A DNA stretch of 64,000 nt, from assembly GCA_030522415.1 (NCBI GenBank), contig CM060118.1, forward strand, positions 27,491,151-27,555,150, in the 5' to 3' direction. The stretch is from Channallabes apus (Eukaryota > Chordata > Actinopteri > Siluriformes > Clariidae). Positions 22,447 through 35,473 of the stretch are shown one piece after another. Each line of letters opens with the position of its first letter. The stretch's first letter is position 1. A program made the position numbers and the translations under genes. The notes under the pieces are model-generated. The model was not told where the DNA came from, ran no database searches, and saw only the letters and a list, made by a program, of their open reading frames with translations.

Positions 22447-22646
22447 TACATTTACATTTAGGCATTTGGCAGACGCTCTTATCCAGAGCGACTTACATTT
22501 TTATCTCATTACACATCTGAGCAGTTTAGGGTTAAGGGCCTTGCTCAAGGGCCCAACAGTGGCAACTTGGTGGTTGTGGGGTTTTTTGAACCTGGGATCT
22601 TCCGAACCGTAGTCCAACGCCTTAACCACTGAGCTACCCCTGGCTC
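22447..22646 (-). repeat. tRNA-headed SINE (family B), complete
   Basis: Minus-strand full copy: head with A-box ggggtagctcagtggttaag at the right, B-box relic near 22590, and at the left the 3' end with ctctggataagagcgtctgc and a taaatg tail. Same family as 7933-8131. Confidence 0.9.
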
Positions 22647-24119
22647 TAGCTGTGCATTAACCACAAACATAACCATAATATAATTCTGCCTTAATATGCT
22701 TATGGCATTTGTATATTTAAAACGTTTCTTATTTGTCTAATTGTTTTTTGCTAGTTTTGTCATGGCTGTAAGTTGAGTGCTATGGACTTTCGCCTTATCA
22801 TTAGAGTCATCTACATATCTGGAGGGAGGGGTTCTTTGTCTACCTGGTTGTCATGGCAACATGTCACGGTGGGCCATGGTGATAGAGGGTGCGACATGAA
22901 GCTGCATGCACAATCATTAAACATATAGAACAGCTTTTGGGATGCCACACACACACACACACTACATTAAACTCTTAAACTGAGTTTAAAACTATCAATG
23001 CTTAGAAGAGATTAATTTTATTCTTATGGTTATGTCACCATGGTTGTAAACAGTATTAAAAAATCAGCATTTGCTTAGTTCTTATTTTATTTTAAACTTT
23101 TACAGATGTTAGTCATTGTTTATTTAATTTTATTTTAAATGCAAAATTCCCATTATGTCGACATTTTAATATATGTAGAGTCTTGGCAATATGCCTTGCA
23201 TATTTGTGCATATTTGCCCTATACAAGCATTTCTATTTACAAATGTTCAAGATTTGTTTTTGAAAGCATTATATCCTTGTGCCTATTTTATACTACAGGG
23301 TAACAGGGCACCAGATATGTTATTTTCCATCTTAAAACTTGCATTTTCCATACTTTGAAACTTAAACATATAGACTTTTTATTATTTAAACATTTAAAAC
23401 AATATTTTTTCTTATCATTGGTATTTTTCCATCTGTCCCAAAATACCTGAGCTGGTCATTGCAGAACGCTGATAATACCTATGCAAATTAAAAAATATAT
23501 TTGGCTCATCATCCTAAATGTGAATGCTCTACATATGGTCAAGTCTGAACACTCTGGCAGAGTCAGTAACACTTGGCAAAATTCATGATGCTATCTTTAC
23601 AGAAGCACCTGAACCACCAATCACAAAACTGCCCCAAAGCACAATGCCATGTGTCATTTCAATCTGAATTTCAGAAACTGCATTTTATAAGACACTCAAA
23701 GGAATGGCTTCGGTTTGGCAACGCTTACAAACAGCTTGTTGTTATGAAAATGGTATTTAACAGTTTTTTTTTTTTTAAGCTTGACAACTACAAGAAATTA
23801 AATGCAATTCTAAAACTTTAATTTCTGGGTATTTTCCGCTAAACTTCATGAGGACTACTGTATGTGTGGTACAGCATGCTCCTAGGTCCAGTTCCAGCTG
23901 TTTCAGATGTGGGGAAACTTGTGGTTGTGACCCTATTGTGCTTAATGGCATTATTTATTGCTACTTTTTATATCCATTACCTGCTGTGCATGGGTCAACA
24001 GTCATTTCTTCCCAAAGTAATGGTTTAAAAATACATGCTAATCTCATTTATATCTCAGGGGGGAAAATATTATTCTCTTCTTATCCAGGAACAGATATGA
24101 GGGAATATTTTTAAGAACT
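22647..24119. other. Unassigned sequence
   Basis: No gene or recognisable repeat; short (CA)n at 22947-22963. Confidence 0.35.
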
Positions 24120-24131
24120 TGTTTTCATTTA

Positions 24132-24475
24132 GGCGGTCTGTGTAGTGGTTAGCACTGTCGCCTTGCACCTCCAGGGTCCGGGTTCGATTCCCGGCCAGGC
24201 TCGATTCCCGTCTCTGTGTGCATGGAGTTTGCATGTTCTCCCCGTGCTTGGTGGGTTTCCTCCGGGTACTCCGGTTTCCTCCCACATTCCAAAGACATGC
24301 AGATTAGGCTATTTGGCATTCCCAAATTGACCATAGTGTGTGTGTGCTCTGCGATGGATTGGCACGCTGTCCAGGGTGTACCCTGCCTCGTGCCCAGAGT
24401 CTCCTGGGATAGGCTCCAGGTCCCCGCGACCCTAATACAGGATAAAGCGGTATAGAAGATGAATGAATGAATGAA
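24132..24475 (+). repeat. tRNA-headed SINE (family A), complete, with target duplication
   Basis: A 12-bp duplication, tgttttcattta, flanks it (24120-24131 and 24476-24487). The head has an A-box-like tgtagtggttagcactg and a B box ggttcgattccc. The core has cctccgggtactccgg and the 3' part ggataggctccaggtccccg with a gaat-repeat tail. Confidence 0.93.
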
Positions 24476-24487
24476 TGTTTTCATTTA

Positions 24488-25784
24488 TTTTAATATTTGG
24501 GTAATATTACAAAAGTAATATATTACAAAAGTAATATTGTTTTAAAAAGTAGTTTGTTTTATTTAAAATTTGCATTTTAGTTGTTTTTGTTTAATTATAA
24601 TTGCTTGTACTAAATTAAATGTCATGGGCTGTCATGTGACTATCAGGAGAGAGGCATATATTTTTCATGTTGAAGTTTGTATTAATTTTTTTGCCCCTCT
24701 GTATATAAAATCTACATAGTATCTTCTAAGAGAAAGTGATTCTGGGTAATAATTTGTTGATGGGTTGGTGTGAGAACTGTAACTCTCTGGGCAAGCAGCC
24801 AGAAGTACACACAATTTGTGGTAATTTCTTTTCCCAACATTTTTAACCCTGAGCCTTTGGATATATAATAGGACAGGCAAGAATATATGTACTATTTTCC
24901 TAATTGTTTAGCAAATTTATACACTTATAAATTACTGAACCTTTGTTTAAAATATTTATTTTTTACAGAATATGCATATACCTAAAACTTTGTCCTTGTT
25001 TTTCTTTCTGTTTCCTTTTTTGATGGTTGTATGTACCGGAGAGTGGGTTTTTAGGAATGAATGGTATGTATGATGGAACGGTGAGCTTTTAAGGATGCAG
25101 TGTTTGTGTGCACCTGTGTGTAGGATAAGGTGTCCTATAGACTCATAACAAACCTACAGACAATTTTTTTCTTTGCTACCTCTTTCTCTTTCCATCTAGC
25201 ATGCGCCGTTGACTATTTTTCTCAAGTGTCGTCGTACTTGACTAAAACTCAATTGCTGACTTTGGGTCAATTGCTGGGGTGAAAGGTCACCTGCAGGCTC
25301 GTTTAACACAAATTCCTTTCCTTTTTTGAGTCTATTGAGGCATGATAAAAAAAACACAGCACCAGCAGCTGTTTTTTTGTATGAAAAGTAAACCACACAG
25401 CACTTTTAAATGTAATTGAAGATTCCTTGATATACCTCAATCTGTCATTCAGCATTGCTTTTGATTATGATTTTGTGTGTGCATGTGTGTGTGTCTGTGT
25501 GTGTGTGTGTGTGTGTGAGTGAGAGAGAGAGAGAGAAATAGAGAGAATAGAAATAAGAAAAGAAAAAAACTCCAAAAGGTATATAGGGAAGAGTTGTTTC
25601 TAAAACATATTTATTATAACTGTCCCTTTCTGGGGGAAATTATATTTTAAATGTACTGTACATTATACAAGCATTAATGTGACAGTTGGCAATTTTTCAG
25701 TAGTTTATGTTTATGAATCAGAGAAATATTTAGGAGCTGCCTGCATTACCATGACTGAACAAGAAACAAGCATTCAGATGATCA
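24488..25784. other. Unassigned sequence between SINE and (CA)n
   Basis: No gene or repeat recognised apart from a short (TG)n(AG)n run near 25480-25535. Confidence 0.35.
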
Positions 25785-25816
25785 CACACACACATATGCA
25801 CACACACTCACACACA

Positions 25817-25886
<70 letters not shown>
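25785..25886. repeat. (CA)n microsatellite
   Basis: About 100 bp of CA with a few TCA interruptions at its left side; downstream of emx1. Confidence 0.95.
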
Positions 25887-25890
<4 letters not shown>

Positions 25891-26085
25891 CTCTTACTCA
25901 TCCACTGAGGGTAGATCATGTCTAAATGATGGCCTGTAAAATGATTTCTTGCATCACAATTTGTTTGTTTTGCTTTCATTGCCGACTGCTACTGGAAAAA
26001 CATAATAAAAAATATGAAACAAAAAATTTAAATTAAAGTCCCCAGTAAAAACTGATTAAACTGTCCCCTTAAATATACAATAGAA

Positions 26086-26091
26086 TTTATT
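26086..26091 (-). terminator. emx1: Candidate emx1 polyadenylation signal
   Basis: AATAAA on the minus strand, about 320 bases after the emx1 stop codon. It is the first canonical signal I found there; use is inferred. Confidence 0.4.
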
Positions 26092-26409
26092 TATAAGTCA
26101 TTTAAATTATTAAATTGTGTTCTTGTAAGTACTCCGCTAGTAACTGATATTAGTAATGCACTGGAACAACAATGCTGGAAAATCAAACGATCTTTAGTGG
26201 TATTCTGCTGCCAGCATTATGTAAAGAAAGAAAAAAACATTTACAAAGAGGGAAAAATACATGCTGACTGGAGAGTTCTCTCACACACACTCATATACAA
26301 ACACAGCAGCCAAATTTAGACTTATACACTGTAATTCCTTAAATCATAAATAAATAGAGCTTTTCATGGCCTTGTGTGTGTGTGTGTTGGTCTGATATAC
26401 AAACGGGTT

Positions 26410-26577
26410 CTAGGCATCAGATGTGACATCTATATCCTCAGATCCACCCTGCTTGGTAGCAATTCTCCACCGGTTGATGTGGTGATTACCCTTTTTCTTC
26501 TGTGTACTCTCTGGTCCCTCTTCCTCCAGTTTCTGACGTTTGTACTTGGTCCTGCGATTCTGGAACCACACCTTCAC
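26410..26577 (-). CDS. emx1: emx1 exon 3 coding part
   Basis: Acceptor CACAAG|GTGAAG, then [20 protein letters not shown] to the TAG at 26410-26412: the third homeodomain helix and the conserved EMX tail. Confidence 0.95.
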   Translation of the reverse strand: MKVWFQNRRTKYKRQKLEEEGPESTQKKKGNHHINRWRIATKQGGSEDIDVTSDA

Positions 26578-26946
26578 CTTGTGGAGATTGCACAGGACAG
26601 AGTGTGAGTACAAAAAAAATAAACATAATATATTTACATTTACATTTATGGCACCAGGCAGCCATCCTTATTCAGAGTGGTTTACAGACTTACTCTGAGT
26701 GAGGAATGTTCACTATATATTAGCACAATTAGTATTGTATTAGTTCAAAGTTTTGTAATTGGATGCTTAAAACTTGAATTTAAGCAGTTAAAAGAAAATA
26801 GACAATCTGGCAAAGTGATCATGATAATAATAGGCTTATAAAATCAATAATAGCACAATTTCACAGCCCAATTCAATTCTGCTTTTCGTTTGTAACATTT
26901 ATTTTAAAAATAGTTACAATATAAATAGTTTAAAAAATATATTTTA

Positions 26947-26977
<31 letters not shown>

Positions 26978-27128
26978 TATTTCAGATGTTTAAGAAAGGA
27001 CATTTTGAAGCAACGTGAGGCATATTTCCCTTTTTTATTTAAAAAAAAATCCCTCTTCAGCTTGCACGTCTGTCGAAATGACTTACCATAATAACCTAAA
27101 CAGTTTAGTTCCAAAAATCTTCAAAGTG

Positions 27129-27170
<42 letters not shown>

Positions 27171-27684
27171 TCTATCTTCTATCTTCAATTATTATTGTAT
27201 CTTCTGATTCGGAATCTGATATGGTTCACAATTTATTTATTTACAGTAGCTACGATCAAGCAATGCGCAATGCAATATTACTATTTCAGGGACATTGATT
27301 TCAGTTTTTAGAATATTGTCAAATAATATTCCGCCACTATTGAACATTTGACCGCTGTCCCTTCGTTATAAAACCCGCTGTATTCTGTCTTTATTTTCAC
27401 GCAGTTACACGTCAGTCGTAAAAAAAAGTACTGGCATTTGGTGATTTCGACAAATTATATTATGGGAAAAAACACACTTCTTACAAATGTCTTCGGTGAA
27501 TTATTGCATTTTATTTATTTATTTTTCAGCAGTGCTACAGTCTTGTGTTATTTATTTATTTATTTTCGTGCTGAAAAAGTAACCAAACCACTAACCAAAA
27601 TGTCCAACTCAAACCGTATGAAATTGTACTATTGTTTGAAAGCATGTGGATCTTTTTAATATGCGACGTACTCAGACTGAATTT

Positions 27685-27767
<83 letters not shown>

Positions 27768-29947
27768 CGTAATAATAATAATAATAATAATAATGCATTT
27801 TTATAATAATGCTTATTTTTTCTTAAGAAAAGCTTTTCCGCGTGCGTCATGATCACTAAAGTTTTTCTTCCACGTTTGTGTTCCGTCTCATTTTTCCCAC
27901 TTTCTTTTTGTAATAATATGTAACTGATATGAGAATTTAAGATTAGTATTTACCTGTGTCTCGGACAGGCTGAGACTGTTAGCGAGCTGTTTGCGTTCTG
28001 CTCCCACAACATAGTGGTTTTTGTCGAAGGCCCGCTCGAGGCGCAGGAGCTGAGAGGGGGAAAAGGCTGTCCGGATCCGCTTGGGCTTCCGCGCGAAAGG
28101 CCCGTGAAGCAACAACGAGTCATGTGAGACGTCGTTCCCTTATAATAAAGTAGAATATGAGAAAGAAGGAGTCACAAATGGGAACGAGAAAGGATACCTT
28201 GTGAAGTAAAGATGAAAATGCGCAGTAAAATGTGTGCGACTGTTTAACATATGGTGAACTTTCGTTATCCCATACAGACACTGTGTGTGTGTGAATACCT
28301 TTTAGGTTCAACATGTAACAACTCAGTCTCACCTAAAATAGGTACAATATATACTGTATGTCTGTATGGAGGTTATTATGTGTTTTATTATCATAGAAGT
28401 GACAGCAACAAACTCCACTGTTAGTTTTAGCGATTTCACACAAATAAATAATAATAATTTAGCCCTAACTGACTGTATATATACAAACTAATAACAGTGA
28501 CAAAGTAATGCCATGTCTTCTTATTATTTTTATCATCTTAGACAGGCCATCATCGTCATCATTATTATTATTCATCTGTATTATTATATATTATTGTTGT
28601 TGTTGTTGTTCATCTGAATGCTTGTTTCTCGTGAATTAATCAAAAAAGTCAAAAAGATATGGGCGGAATAATTGTAATTGTTCATCATTATCTACACTCG
28701 TTGTTGTTCTTTTTCCCGGTAGATTTTTTTGTTTTTGTTCAGGGATCGTCACAACAATCTGATAATTAGGTTCATTACCTTGTTTATTAGTCTGATCTGC
28801 AGTATGTGTCTGTCCTAATTTTGTCCTGTGAACCAAATTAACACACTGTATATAAAATTAATTGAAGTCGCAAATGGACTAATCAAATTCTGGTAAATGA
28901 CGGATAAATTCCGCAGTGCTATATTTTTGAGAAATAAAATGCTCTATAAAGAATTATTTCTGAGTTCAACAGCAATGTATGCTTATGGAGATAATACAAT
29001 TAAATATAGTTATAGTTAAAATAAATAATGTAATTGATGTAATATGTATGATGTTAATGCAAATGTAATAATCTGATGTGAACTTGACTTAGACTGGCAT
29101 TCGTCTTGAACTTACGTTGTTTATGCCAAATTCCATACATTTCGATAATACATTTGGTCAAGTCTTTGGTCTGTGGTCTGTCATTTAATCCTATTTTCGG
29201 GGGAAATATTTTGTGTTTGGCGCAGTGTTCTGGAATGAGCCCATGAGTCAGGTCACTAGTTGTCTTTGACAGTTTCATGTAGTCAAAGTTTCACTCAGAA
29301 GAATATTTCAGACATTATTGTCCCGTAGCGCAAGGGCCTTTATACACATTCATACGTCCTTTATCTAACCTCGACTTCAAGTATGAATTCACACTTCAGC
29401 AAAAACAATAATAATAACATGATTATCATTAATATTATCATTGTTGTTTTTTGTTGACATATCTGCTTATTTAAGGTCAGAATATTCAGTTATGATGCAG
29501 CCTAAATCACTGCAGTGCTTATTGTATAATAAATGAGCCTATGTGCACGTTAGGGTAATTTTGGTGAACCTGATGCAACATGTTATCTTGATCCACGAAT
29601 TTACCTTGAAACCGGTGCCCAAAAAATCGGTTTCGCAAGACCCATGGGTAGAAATTGAGAGGCTCGCGGTGTTGCGTGCTGAAGAAGTGCGGGTGCTGGA
29701 GGTGCGCGCCGCCGAGCTGGTGCGGGTGCACGCCGATGGGTGCATGCTGCACAGACTCCGGGAAAACGAGCTCAGGGTTGGGATAAAGCGCCCGACTTGC
29801 TGGGCTAGGATAAGCGTTCAGAAAAGTGTCTGAGGGGGTTGTGTAGCTTAGCGCGGTCGGGCGGATAGGGTCTTCTCCGGTTAATGGGCTCTCCTTCGCC
29901 ACCAAGGACTCAATAGTGAAACCGCGCTTCCCTGCTGATGAGAACAT
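26410..29947 (-). CDS. emx1: EMX1-type homeobox transcription factor (three exons)
   Basis: CDS joins 29605-29947, 27954-28138 and 26410-26577 (minus strand), 231 codons, near the 230-260 of the family. EMX proteins are nuclear homeodomain factors patterning the dorsal telencephalon and other tissues. The N-terminus starts [19 protein letters not shown]; just before the homeodomain stands [17 protein letters not shown], the EMX1-type form. The homeodomain runs [19 protein letters not shown] to [15 protein letters not shown], with the WFQNRR recognition-helix core. The C-terminus reads [11 protein letters not shown] and EDIDVTSDA. Introns of 1466 and 1376 bp have GT-AG borders. Start chosen at the family MF; an in-frame ATG 30 codons upstream (30037) exists. 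EMX1-type residues separate it from EMX2; the fish emx1 versus emx3 choice is uncertain. Neighbours: convergent sfxn5 relic and noto. Confidence 0.92.
26631..26698 (-). repeat. SINE family B 3' fragment in emx1 intron 2
   Basis: atttacatttacatttatgg followed by a diverged gactttggata-type end; only the last 60-70 bases of the family, about 50 bp from the exon 3 acceptor. Confidence 0.6.
27687..27764. repeat. (TA)n microsatellite in emx1 intron 2
   Basis: About 39 uninterrupted TA units, followed by a short ATA run; shorter ATA/TTA runs lie at 26950 and 27130. Confidence 0.97.
27954..28138 (-). CDS. emx1: emx1 exon 2
   Basis: 185 bp with acceptor TATAAG|GG and donor CAG|GTAAAT. Joined in frame it continues [20 protein letters not shown], then the homeodomain to LSLSETQ. 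Confidence 0.93.
29605..29947 (-). CDS. emx1: emx1 exon 1 coding part
   Basis: It encodes 114 codons plus one base: the [10 protein letters not shown] motif, [17 protein letters not shown] and the hexapeptide-like FYPW region. It ends in CAAG|GTAAAT, phase 1. The 5' end has high GC for this window. Confidence 0.93.
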
Positions 29948-30239
29948 AGTCCTTGTCCGTCCCGCCAAAGTCCAGCAGCTGGAGCACGTCTTTACTTCCT
30001 CCTCGAGACCTTTGGTGTCACCTCTGTCAGAAGGCAACTCCTTCTCACAGAGTCATTGTTAAAGAAAAGCTGCAGAAAAATAATATGGACTAATAACAAC
30101 TGTAGTAAATGAAACAGTGGTTCAGCGTACATCCATGTATCCGGCTCAGTCTGTGCATTAAGGAAGAAGGAATGAAGAGAGAGACTGCAGCTTCATGGAT
30201 TTGGAGTGCAGGGGCGAAACGCAGTGTCACAGTTTGCCC

Positions 30240-30295
30240 GCTCTGATTGGACAGATGCTGCGGGCGCTCGGCGCTTATTGGTGGGCGGGCTTTAC
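30240..30295 (-). promoter_or_regulatory. emx1: Probable emx1 proximal promoter
   Basis: On the minus strand two CCAAT boxes (30245-30250 and 30277-30281) and a GC box GCCCGCCCAC (30281-30290) lie about 300 bp upstream of the chosen start codon, in a locally GC-rich patch. No TATA box was seen close by. Role inferred from motif and position. Confidence 0.5.
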
Positions 30296-30439
30296 ATTCA
30301 TTTAGGCCAAATAATGAACTATTAGTTGGATCATTCATTTACTGCCTCCAACAGGTTAGTTTCTTCGCGGTGGGTAATCAAACCCTTTTAAATCTTAATT
30401 ATTTCATTAAAACGAATAAAAACTATAGTTTCAGATGAC

Positions 30440-31129
30440 ACCTCTTTCCTGGATTTCTATTTTTAGTCTCATCATCATCATTATTATTAGCAACAACAAG
30501 AGTAATAATAATAATAATAATTCTGGGCTTTGTTTTTTCCTTTTATTTTTTTAGGCTAGACACCCGCTGTGTGCAATTTCAAAAACTCTCCATCAGCTGA
30601 AGAAATTTATTTCTTTGGTTATGGTGAAATTTTAACAGCTTCAGTCAAAATAACATAACTCTTGTCTATAAAGATCTCTATTCCTAATAAAGTTTAACAT
30701 TCTATTACAACAACAAATAATTATTTAGAAAGTAAAATCGTGTGAAGCAGATAAAAAATATTTTAAATTGCAGTATAGTCCTCACAGTTTAAAGTCATCA
30801 TTGCAATTTAAAGTGTTCTCGCTCTACCGTATCTGCTTTTTTTTCAGAGCTTTTTAATGAAAAGTCATGACCTGTCTTATATACAGTAACGTATTAACTC
30901 AGTTTCCAGAGCTGGACATCGATAAGGATCTGAGAGAAAGCCAGACCCCACCTGTTTCTTCAGCTCACACGCGGATGAGCTATTAAAGCTGTGGGCTATG
31001 GGAGTTCAGAGATTGGGCCGCACTTACATGAAAACACAAGCTATACTTATAAACTGAATATGTTTCAGTGATTTAAGATAAGAAAAATATGAAAAGCACA
31101 TATTAGTTAGTTTCGAGCAGAGTTCATGA
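30440..31129. other. emx1 upstream sequence, unassigned
   Basis: No gene seen. Non-repetitive in appearance apart from short ATT/ATA runs. Confidence 0.35.
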
Positions 31130-31345
31130 ACTTCTGCAGCGCTATTAATTTCCAGGCCATCTCGCTTTTCCTGAGGGGTCGGTCAACGTGCGTTTCATCT
31201 TGTGGTTTTAAAGGTAATGATTAGCCGCTTCATAGGCTCGTTAGCTTCAGTGCACATTAGAAAATCATTAGAGCTGAGCATTAGTCGGCAGAACAACATG
31301 TTGAGCGCCTATTTAGAAAGCAAAGAGCCCGTGAACATGCACACT
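31130..31345. promoter_or_regulatory. Candidate conserved non-coding element upstream of emx1
   Basis: A balanced-composition block in AT-rich surroundings, with repeated homeodomain-like words (attaattt, taatgatta, cattag three times) about 1.2-1.4 kb upstream of emx1. Conservation was not tested. Confidence 0.3.
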
Positions 31346-32449
31346 CGGCATCCGCAATAGAGATATTGCACAACAGAAGACGTGCCTTTATCCTGATGTC
31401 TTATAATTCTGCAGCACTGTCTGTAATTATAAAAATTGTAAAAAAAAAAAAAAAAAAAAAACACACACAGATCAGATCACTAATTATCAAAAGAAATATT
31501 GCCAATGTAATGTATTGTGTTCCCAACGTTTGGTTACAAATTCCCCGTTTTCATTAGGCTATTTTTTATATTATATTAGGGTGTTTTTACCATGCGGTTA
31601 TTAATGTGCAGCAACATTACTAATAACAACAATACTAAGAAATTGTACGGTTTGGGCTACGTGCATATTATTATCATTATGATTATTATTCTAATAGTAT
31701 GGCAGCAGACGCAGACGCAGCAACAACAACAATAATAATAATAATTCCGTGACATTGTTGTTTGACGTCTGAATTGCCCGATTTATGCATTTGTGGTTTC
31801 ATTTTTATACTGTATGTATTTTACAAAATATGAATATTATATATATATAATTTATGTCAAAATAATCCCGTTTTTATTCTTCTAGGATTAGTTACTAAGT
31901 TTAAATGCGCTCTTGAATTGCTTGCAAAAGGCAAAATATGCACTATAGATTTACTGTGAATAACAATTTAAAAATATTTCTATATTTTCTCACTGCGTCA
32001 CTGTGCAGTATAAAGCTGTAGTACTCAGAGAGAGAGAGAGAGAGAGAGTAGCACCTGCCCCATGCGCGCTGTAGTGTGTAGGTGCGCCTCACTCTTACAC
32101 AAGCATTTCATACACATCTATAGTTTATAAATGCTATCTTCTTTAAAAATGTTCCGGGATGGGGGCTGTATAGGGTAGAGATGGAGAGAGCTAGTCTCAC
32201 CCAATGTTTCTGTCTGCCACTTTTTCTCTCTCGTTCCGTAATTAAGAGCTCATGGAATCTGTAATGAATACTAATGGAGCAACCAGCCATCTGCACAAAC
32301 ACAGAATTAAAATCTACCATGCTGAGAGGGAGAGATAGATTGTGTGAGAGAGAGAAAGAAGGACGGACAGGCAGAGATGGGAGGAGGGGTGAGAGATTTA
32401 ACCTTGCAGCAAACTCAGGCGTGAGGAAATGAAGCTATGTGGAGATTTT

Positions 32450-32487
<38 letters not shown>

Positions 32488-33184
32488 TATTTGGACCCAT
32501 CTGGGCAAAGAGGGGATGGGATACATTACAGCTGTTGATTCAAAACAGCAATATATTGAACGCTTTAGATTCCAGCTTTTTACATTTTATGTCATTTATG
32601 CATACAGATTCCATTGAGACTCCATTGATTTATTTTAAAATGTGTTGCCAAGGAACATTAACAGACTTGTGCTAACTAACCATTTGGCCCCATGTGGTTT
32701 AATGATTACCTGAGATTTAAACGCATCAGTAAAGCAACCTCCACAAGTTCTTAGCCTGAGAACTACTGAGCTCTAATGCTGTGGCATGTGTACCATGACA
32801 AGTCAATCTGAGTGAACGTTCTCCTCAAATGAACAGTGCAGAGGCATTCCTTCTGTCCACTGCTGCCCTCTAGAGGTTTGATGATTTATTGTACCTTACC
32901 TGGCCTCTGACATTCACAAATTGGCAAATAAATTTCCTCAAAACATACAAAGGATATCATTCAAACTATATTTACAATAAAAGCAAACAAACCATAATTT
33001 CTGAAAATAAGTCATATTTTCAAAACTTACTGTCTCAGTCTTTGTTGACTCTCACCAAACATGAATATACATTTCAATAGCCTGATCTGCACATAAGATA
33101 ATGAATATGAAAACATATACAGTGTTTAGTTAATAATACTCTTAAGCACAACCTGTTCTAGTGCTGCACCAGAGAATAGGGTTC
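31346..33184. other. Unassigned intergenic sequence with simple repeats
   Basis: Poly(A) at 31441-31460, (AG)n at 32027-32048 and (CA)n at 32447-32485. A word close to the vertebrate CTCF core (minus strand CCTCTAGAGGGCAGC) is at 32872-32886. No gene. Confidence 0.4.
32447..32485. repeat. (CA)n microsatellite
   Basis: Perfect CA run. Confidence 0.95.
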
Positions 33185-33255
33185 TGGGCTACTGAGCAGA
33201 AGTTCAAGTTCCGAGTTCAAACTCCACCACAAGCTGCCACTGTTGGCTCCGTGAG
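33185..33255 (+). repeat. Diverged SINE family B fragment
   Basis: Words gttcaaactccaccac and gccactgttggctcc recall the B box and body of family B. Weakly preserved. Confidence 0.5.
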
Positions 33256-33697
33256 CACTTTAATGTACTGTACTACTTGCTTGATAAAAATCTTTCTTGT
33301 CCTTCAATTTGTATGAATGCGAGCTAAATAACAACACAATTGTTGCAGTTTCAGAAATACACAGTTTAAATGATTTATGGGCTGTTTTGTTTTTAACTCT
33401 CCCCAACTTTTGAAACAACTTTGCCAGAAAACACCACCCTTAAAAGCTGACTGGCTAATCATCCCAATCATTAAAGTTACAATTGAAATCATACCTTGTG
33501 ATTTGATAAGACCAAATATTAAATGAATTAAATGAATCTTTGCTTGTTTTGCAGAAAATGTGGTGTGTAAAAAAAAACATCATATGCATAATATTTAGAT
33601 GGATCACTGATTCTGGTTCTGTTTAGCAGCTGATGAGGCCTCAATAACAATTGTCAATGTTAATGTCATCATAATTTCAAGGCTTGACTATAAATTA

Positions 33698-34081
33698 GGC
33701 GGCGCGGTGGTGTAGTGTTTAGCACTGTCGCCTTGCACCTCCAGGGTCTGGGTTCGATTCCCCGGCCAGGCTCGATTCCCGTCTCTGTGTGCATGGAGTT
33801 TGCATGTTCTCCCCGTGCTTGGTGGGTTTCCTCCGGGTACTCCGGTTTCCTCCCACAGTCCAAAGATATGCAGGTTAGGCTAATTGGCGTTCCCAAATTG
33901 CCCGTAGTGTGTGATTGGGTGTGTGAGTGTGTGTATGTGTGTGTGCCCTGCGATGGATTGGCACCCTGTCCAGGGTGTACCCCGCCTAGTGCCCGAAGTC
34001 TCCTGGGATAGGCTCCAGGTCCCCCGCGACCCTGAGTAGAAGGATAAAGCGGTATAGAAGATGAATGAATGAATGAATGAA
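33698..34081 (+). repeat. tRNA-headed SINE (family A), complete, with target duplication
   Basis: A 13-bp duplication tgactataaatta flanks it (33685-33697 and 34082-34094). The head holds tgtagtgtttagcactg (A box) and ggttcgattcccc (B box). It matches the copies at 24132 and 40261 closely, which suggests the family was active fairly recently. Confidence 0.95.
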
Positions 34082-34360
34082 TGACTATAAATTAATCTGA
34101 CAGTAAGGTAATGATGCAATTGTTGCATTGCAAATTAAAATAAAAAATGTGCACAGATATGAAACATAGTAAAATACACAATAACTATTAAACAATACAT
34201 AAATACTTGTAAAATTGATTGAAAACTTAATTAATTAAGATCCAAGTGGGACTCTAAATGAGTTCCCTGCTTAGGGCAAGCACACTTTGAATGTAAAGCC
34301 ATTAAGCAGTTGTAAAAGACTTACAGACAGTGTATTGTGATTAACAGTTAAACATAAATA

Positions 34361-35230
34361 CATAGCCTTGGCAAAAAAAGTCACTGTTTCAGAACAGGCA
34401 AATTATCAGCCTTCATAAAGAAAAGGAAACATCTGGAGTTTTGAAATTACTGGAACTGGGATAAGAACACTATTCAATACATTATTAAAACTTGAAAGGA
34501 TAGTGCAAAACATCAACTTCAAGCATTAACTTGGAAGAAATGTAGTTGCACCATAAAAAATAATGGCAGAAATCACGGCTACGTTTAACCCTAGGTACAT
34601 TAAAGTTTTAATTGGACTTTGGAGAAATGGAAAAAGGTCGTGTGATCTGATGAGTCCAGACTGACCCTATTCCAGAGTGGTGGGTGCATCAGGATCAAAC
34701 GAAGGGATGCACCTATGCATAGTGGTCACTACAAGCCTCTGGAGGCAGTGTTATGACCTGGGGTTGTTGCAGTTGGTCAGATCTAGGCTCAGCAACATTA
34801 TAAGGCAATAAAATGAAATCAGCTGACTACCTGAATATAATGAATGACCAGGTTATCACATCTATGGATTTTTGCTTTATTGATGGGACAGCTATATTAT
34901 ACGACTCAAATAATGAAAGAGTGGTTCTGTGATCATGGGAAATCAGTTTCACAAATGCATTGTTGCTGTTTTAATTGGAAAGCTGTCTATATAAAACATT
35001 GCACAGTGCATATGGCAGTAACTACCAGAGTTATGCACATAAATTATTAAAAATAGTGACAGCCAGCATTTAGTGCACTCGATTTAACTTCATAGCAGTG
35101 AATTTTAAGAAATAGAAAAATCCTTTTTTTGTAATAAATATTGTATTGTATTAAATAATGTCCCAAATCGTAAAATACATTTATTAGCCTTAGAGTAGGG
35201 TTTTTGTCACTTTGATTTAGAAAAAGTTAC
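34361..35230 (+). mobile_element. Decayed Tc1-like transposon
   Basis: Plus-strand traces of a Tc1 transposase: a DNA-binding part near 34470-34510 (cattattaaaacttgaaagg), a catalytic region near 34640-34760 where the DNA matches a VWSDESR-type motif, and downstream words that recall the DDE core. Stops and shifts are frequent. The left end near cttggcaaaaaaagtcac (34366) looks like a terminal repeat; the right end is uncertain. Confidence 0.7.
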
Positions 35231-35473
35231 TTTTTTTAATGAATAGAAACAAAAAAAAGAATGATATTAAAAAGATGCTTTGTTTAATTACATTAAAACA
35301 ATGTTTGTCTGTATTAATGAATTTGAATAAATAGCCTAGTAACTATGAAATTTTAAGGGGTTGAATAGAAAACCTGTCTTATTTATGTAGCTAAAACACT
35401 AGATAACATGATAGATAACATGATGATCAAAGTTTTAATATTTATATTTAACTGTAGATGGTGGTTTGTGGAT

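Noticed and set aside
29543..29833. Plus-strand frame opposite emx1 exon 1
   Set aside because: It is the antisense shadow of a GC-rich real exon; the minus strand carries the EMX text.
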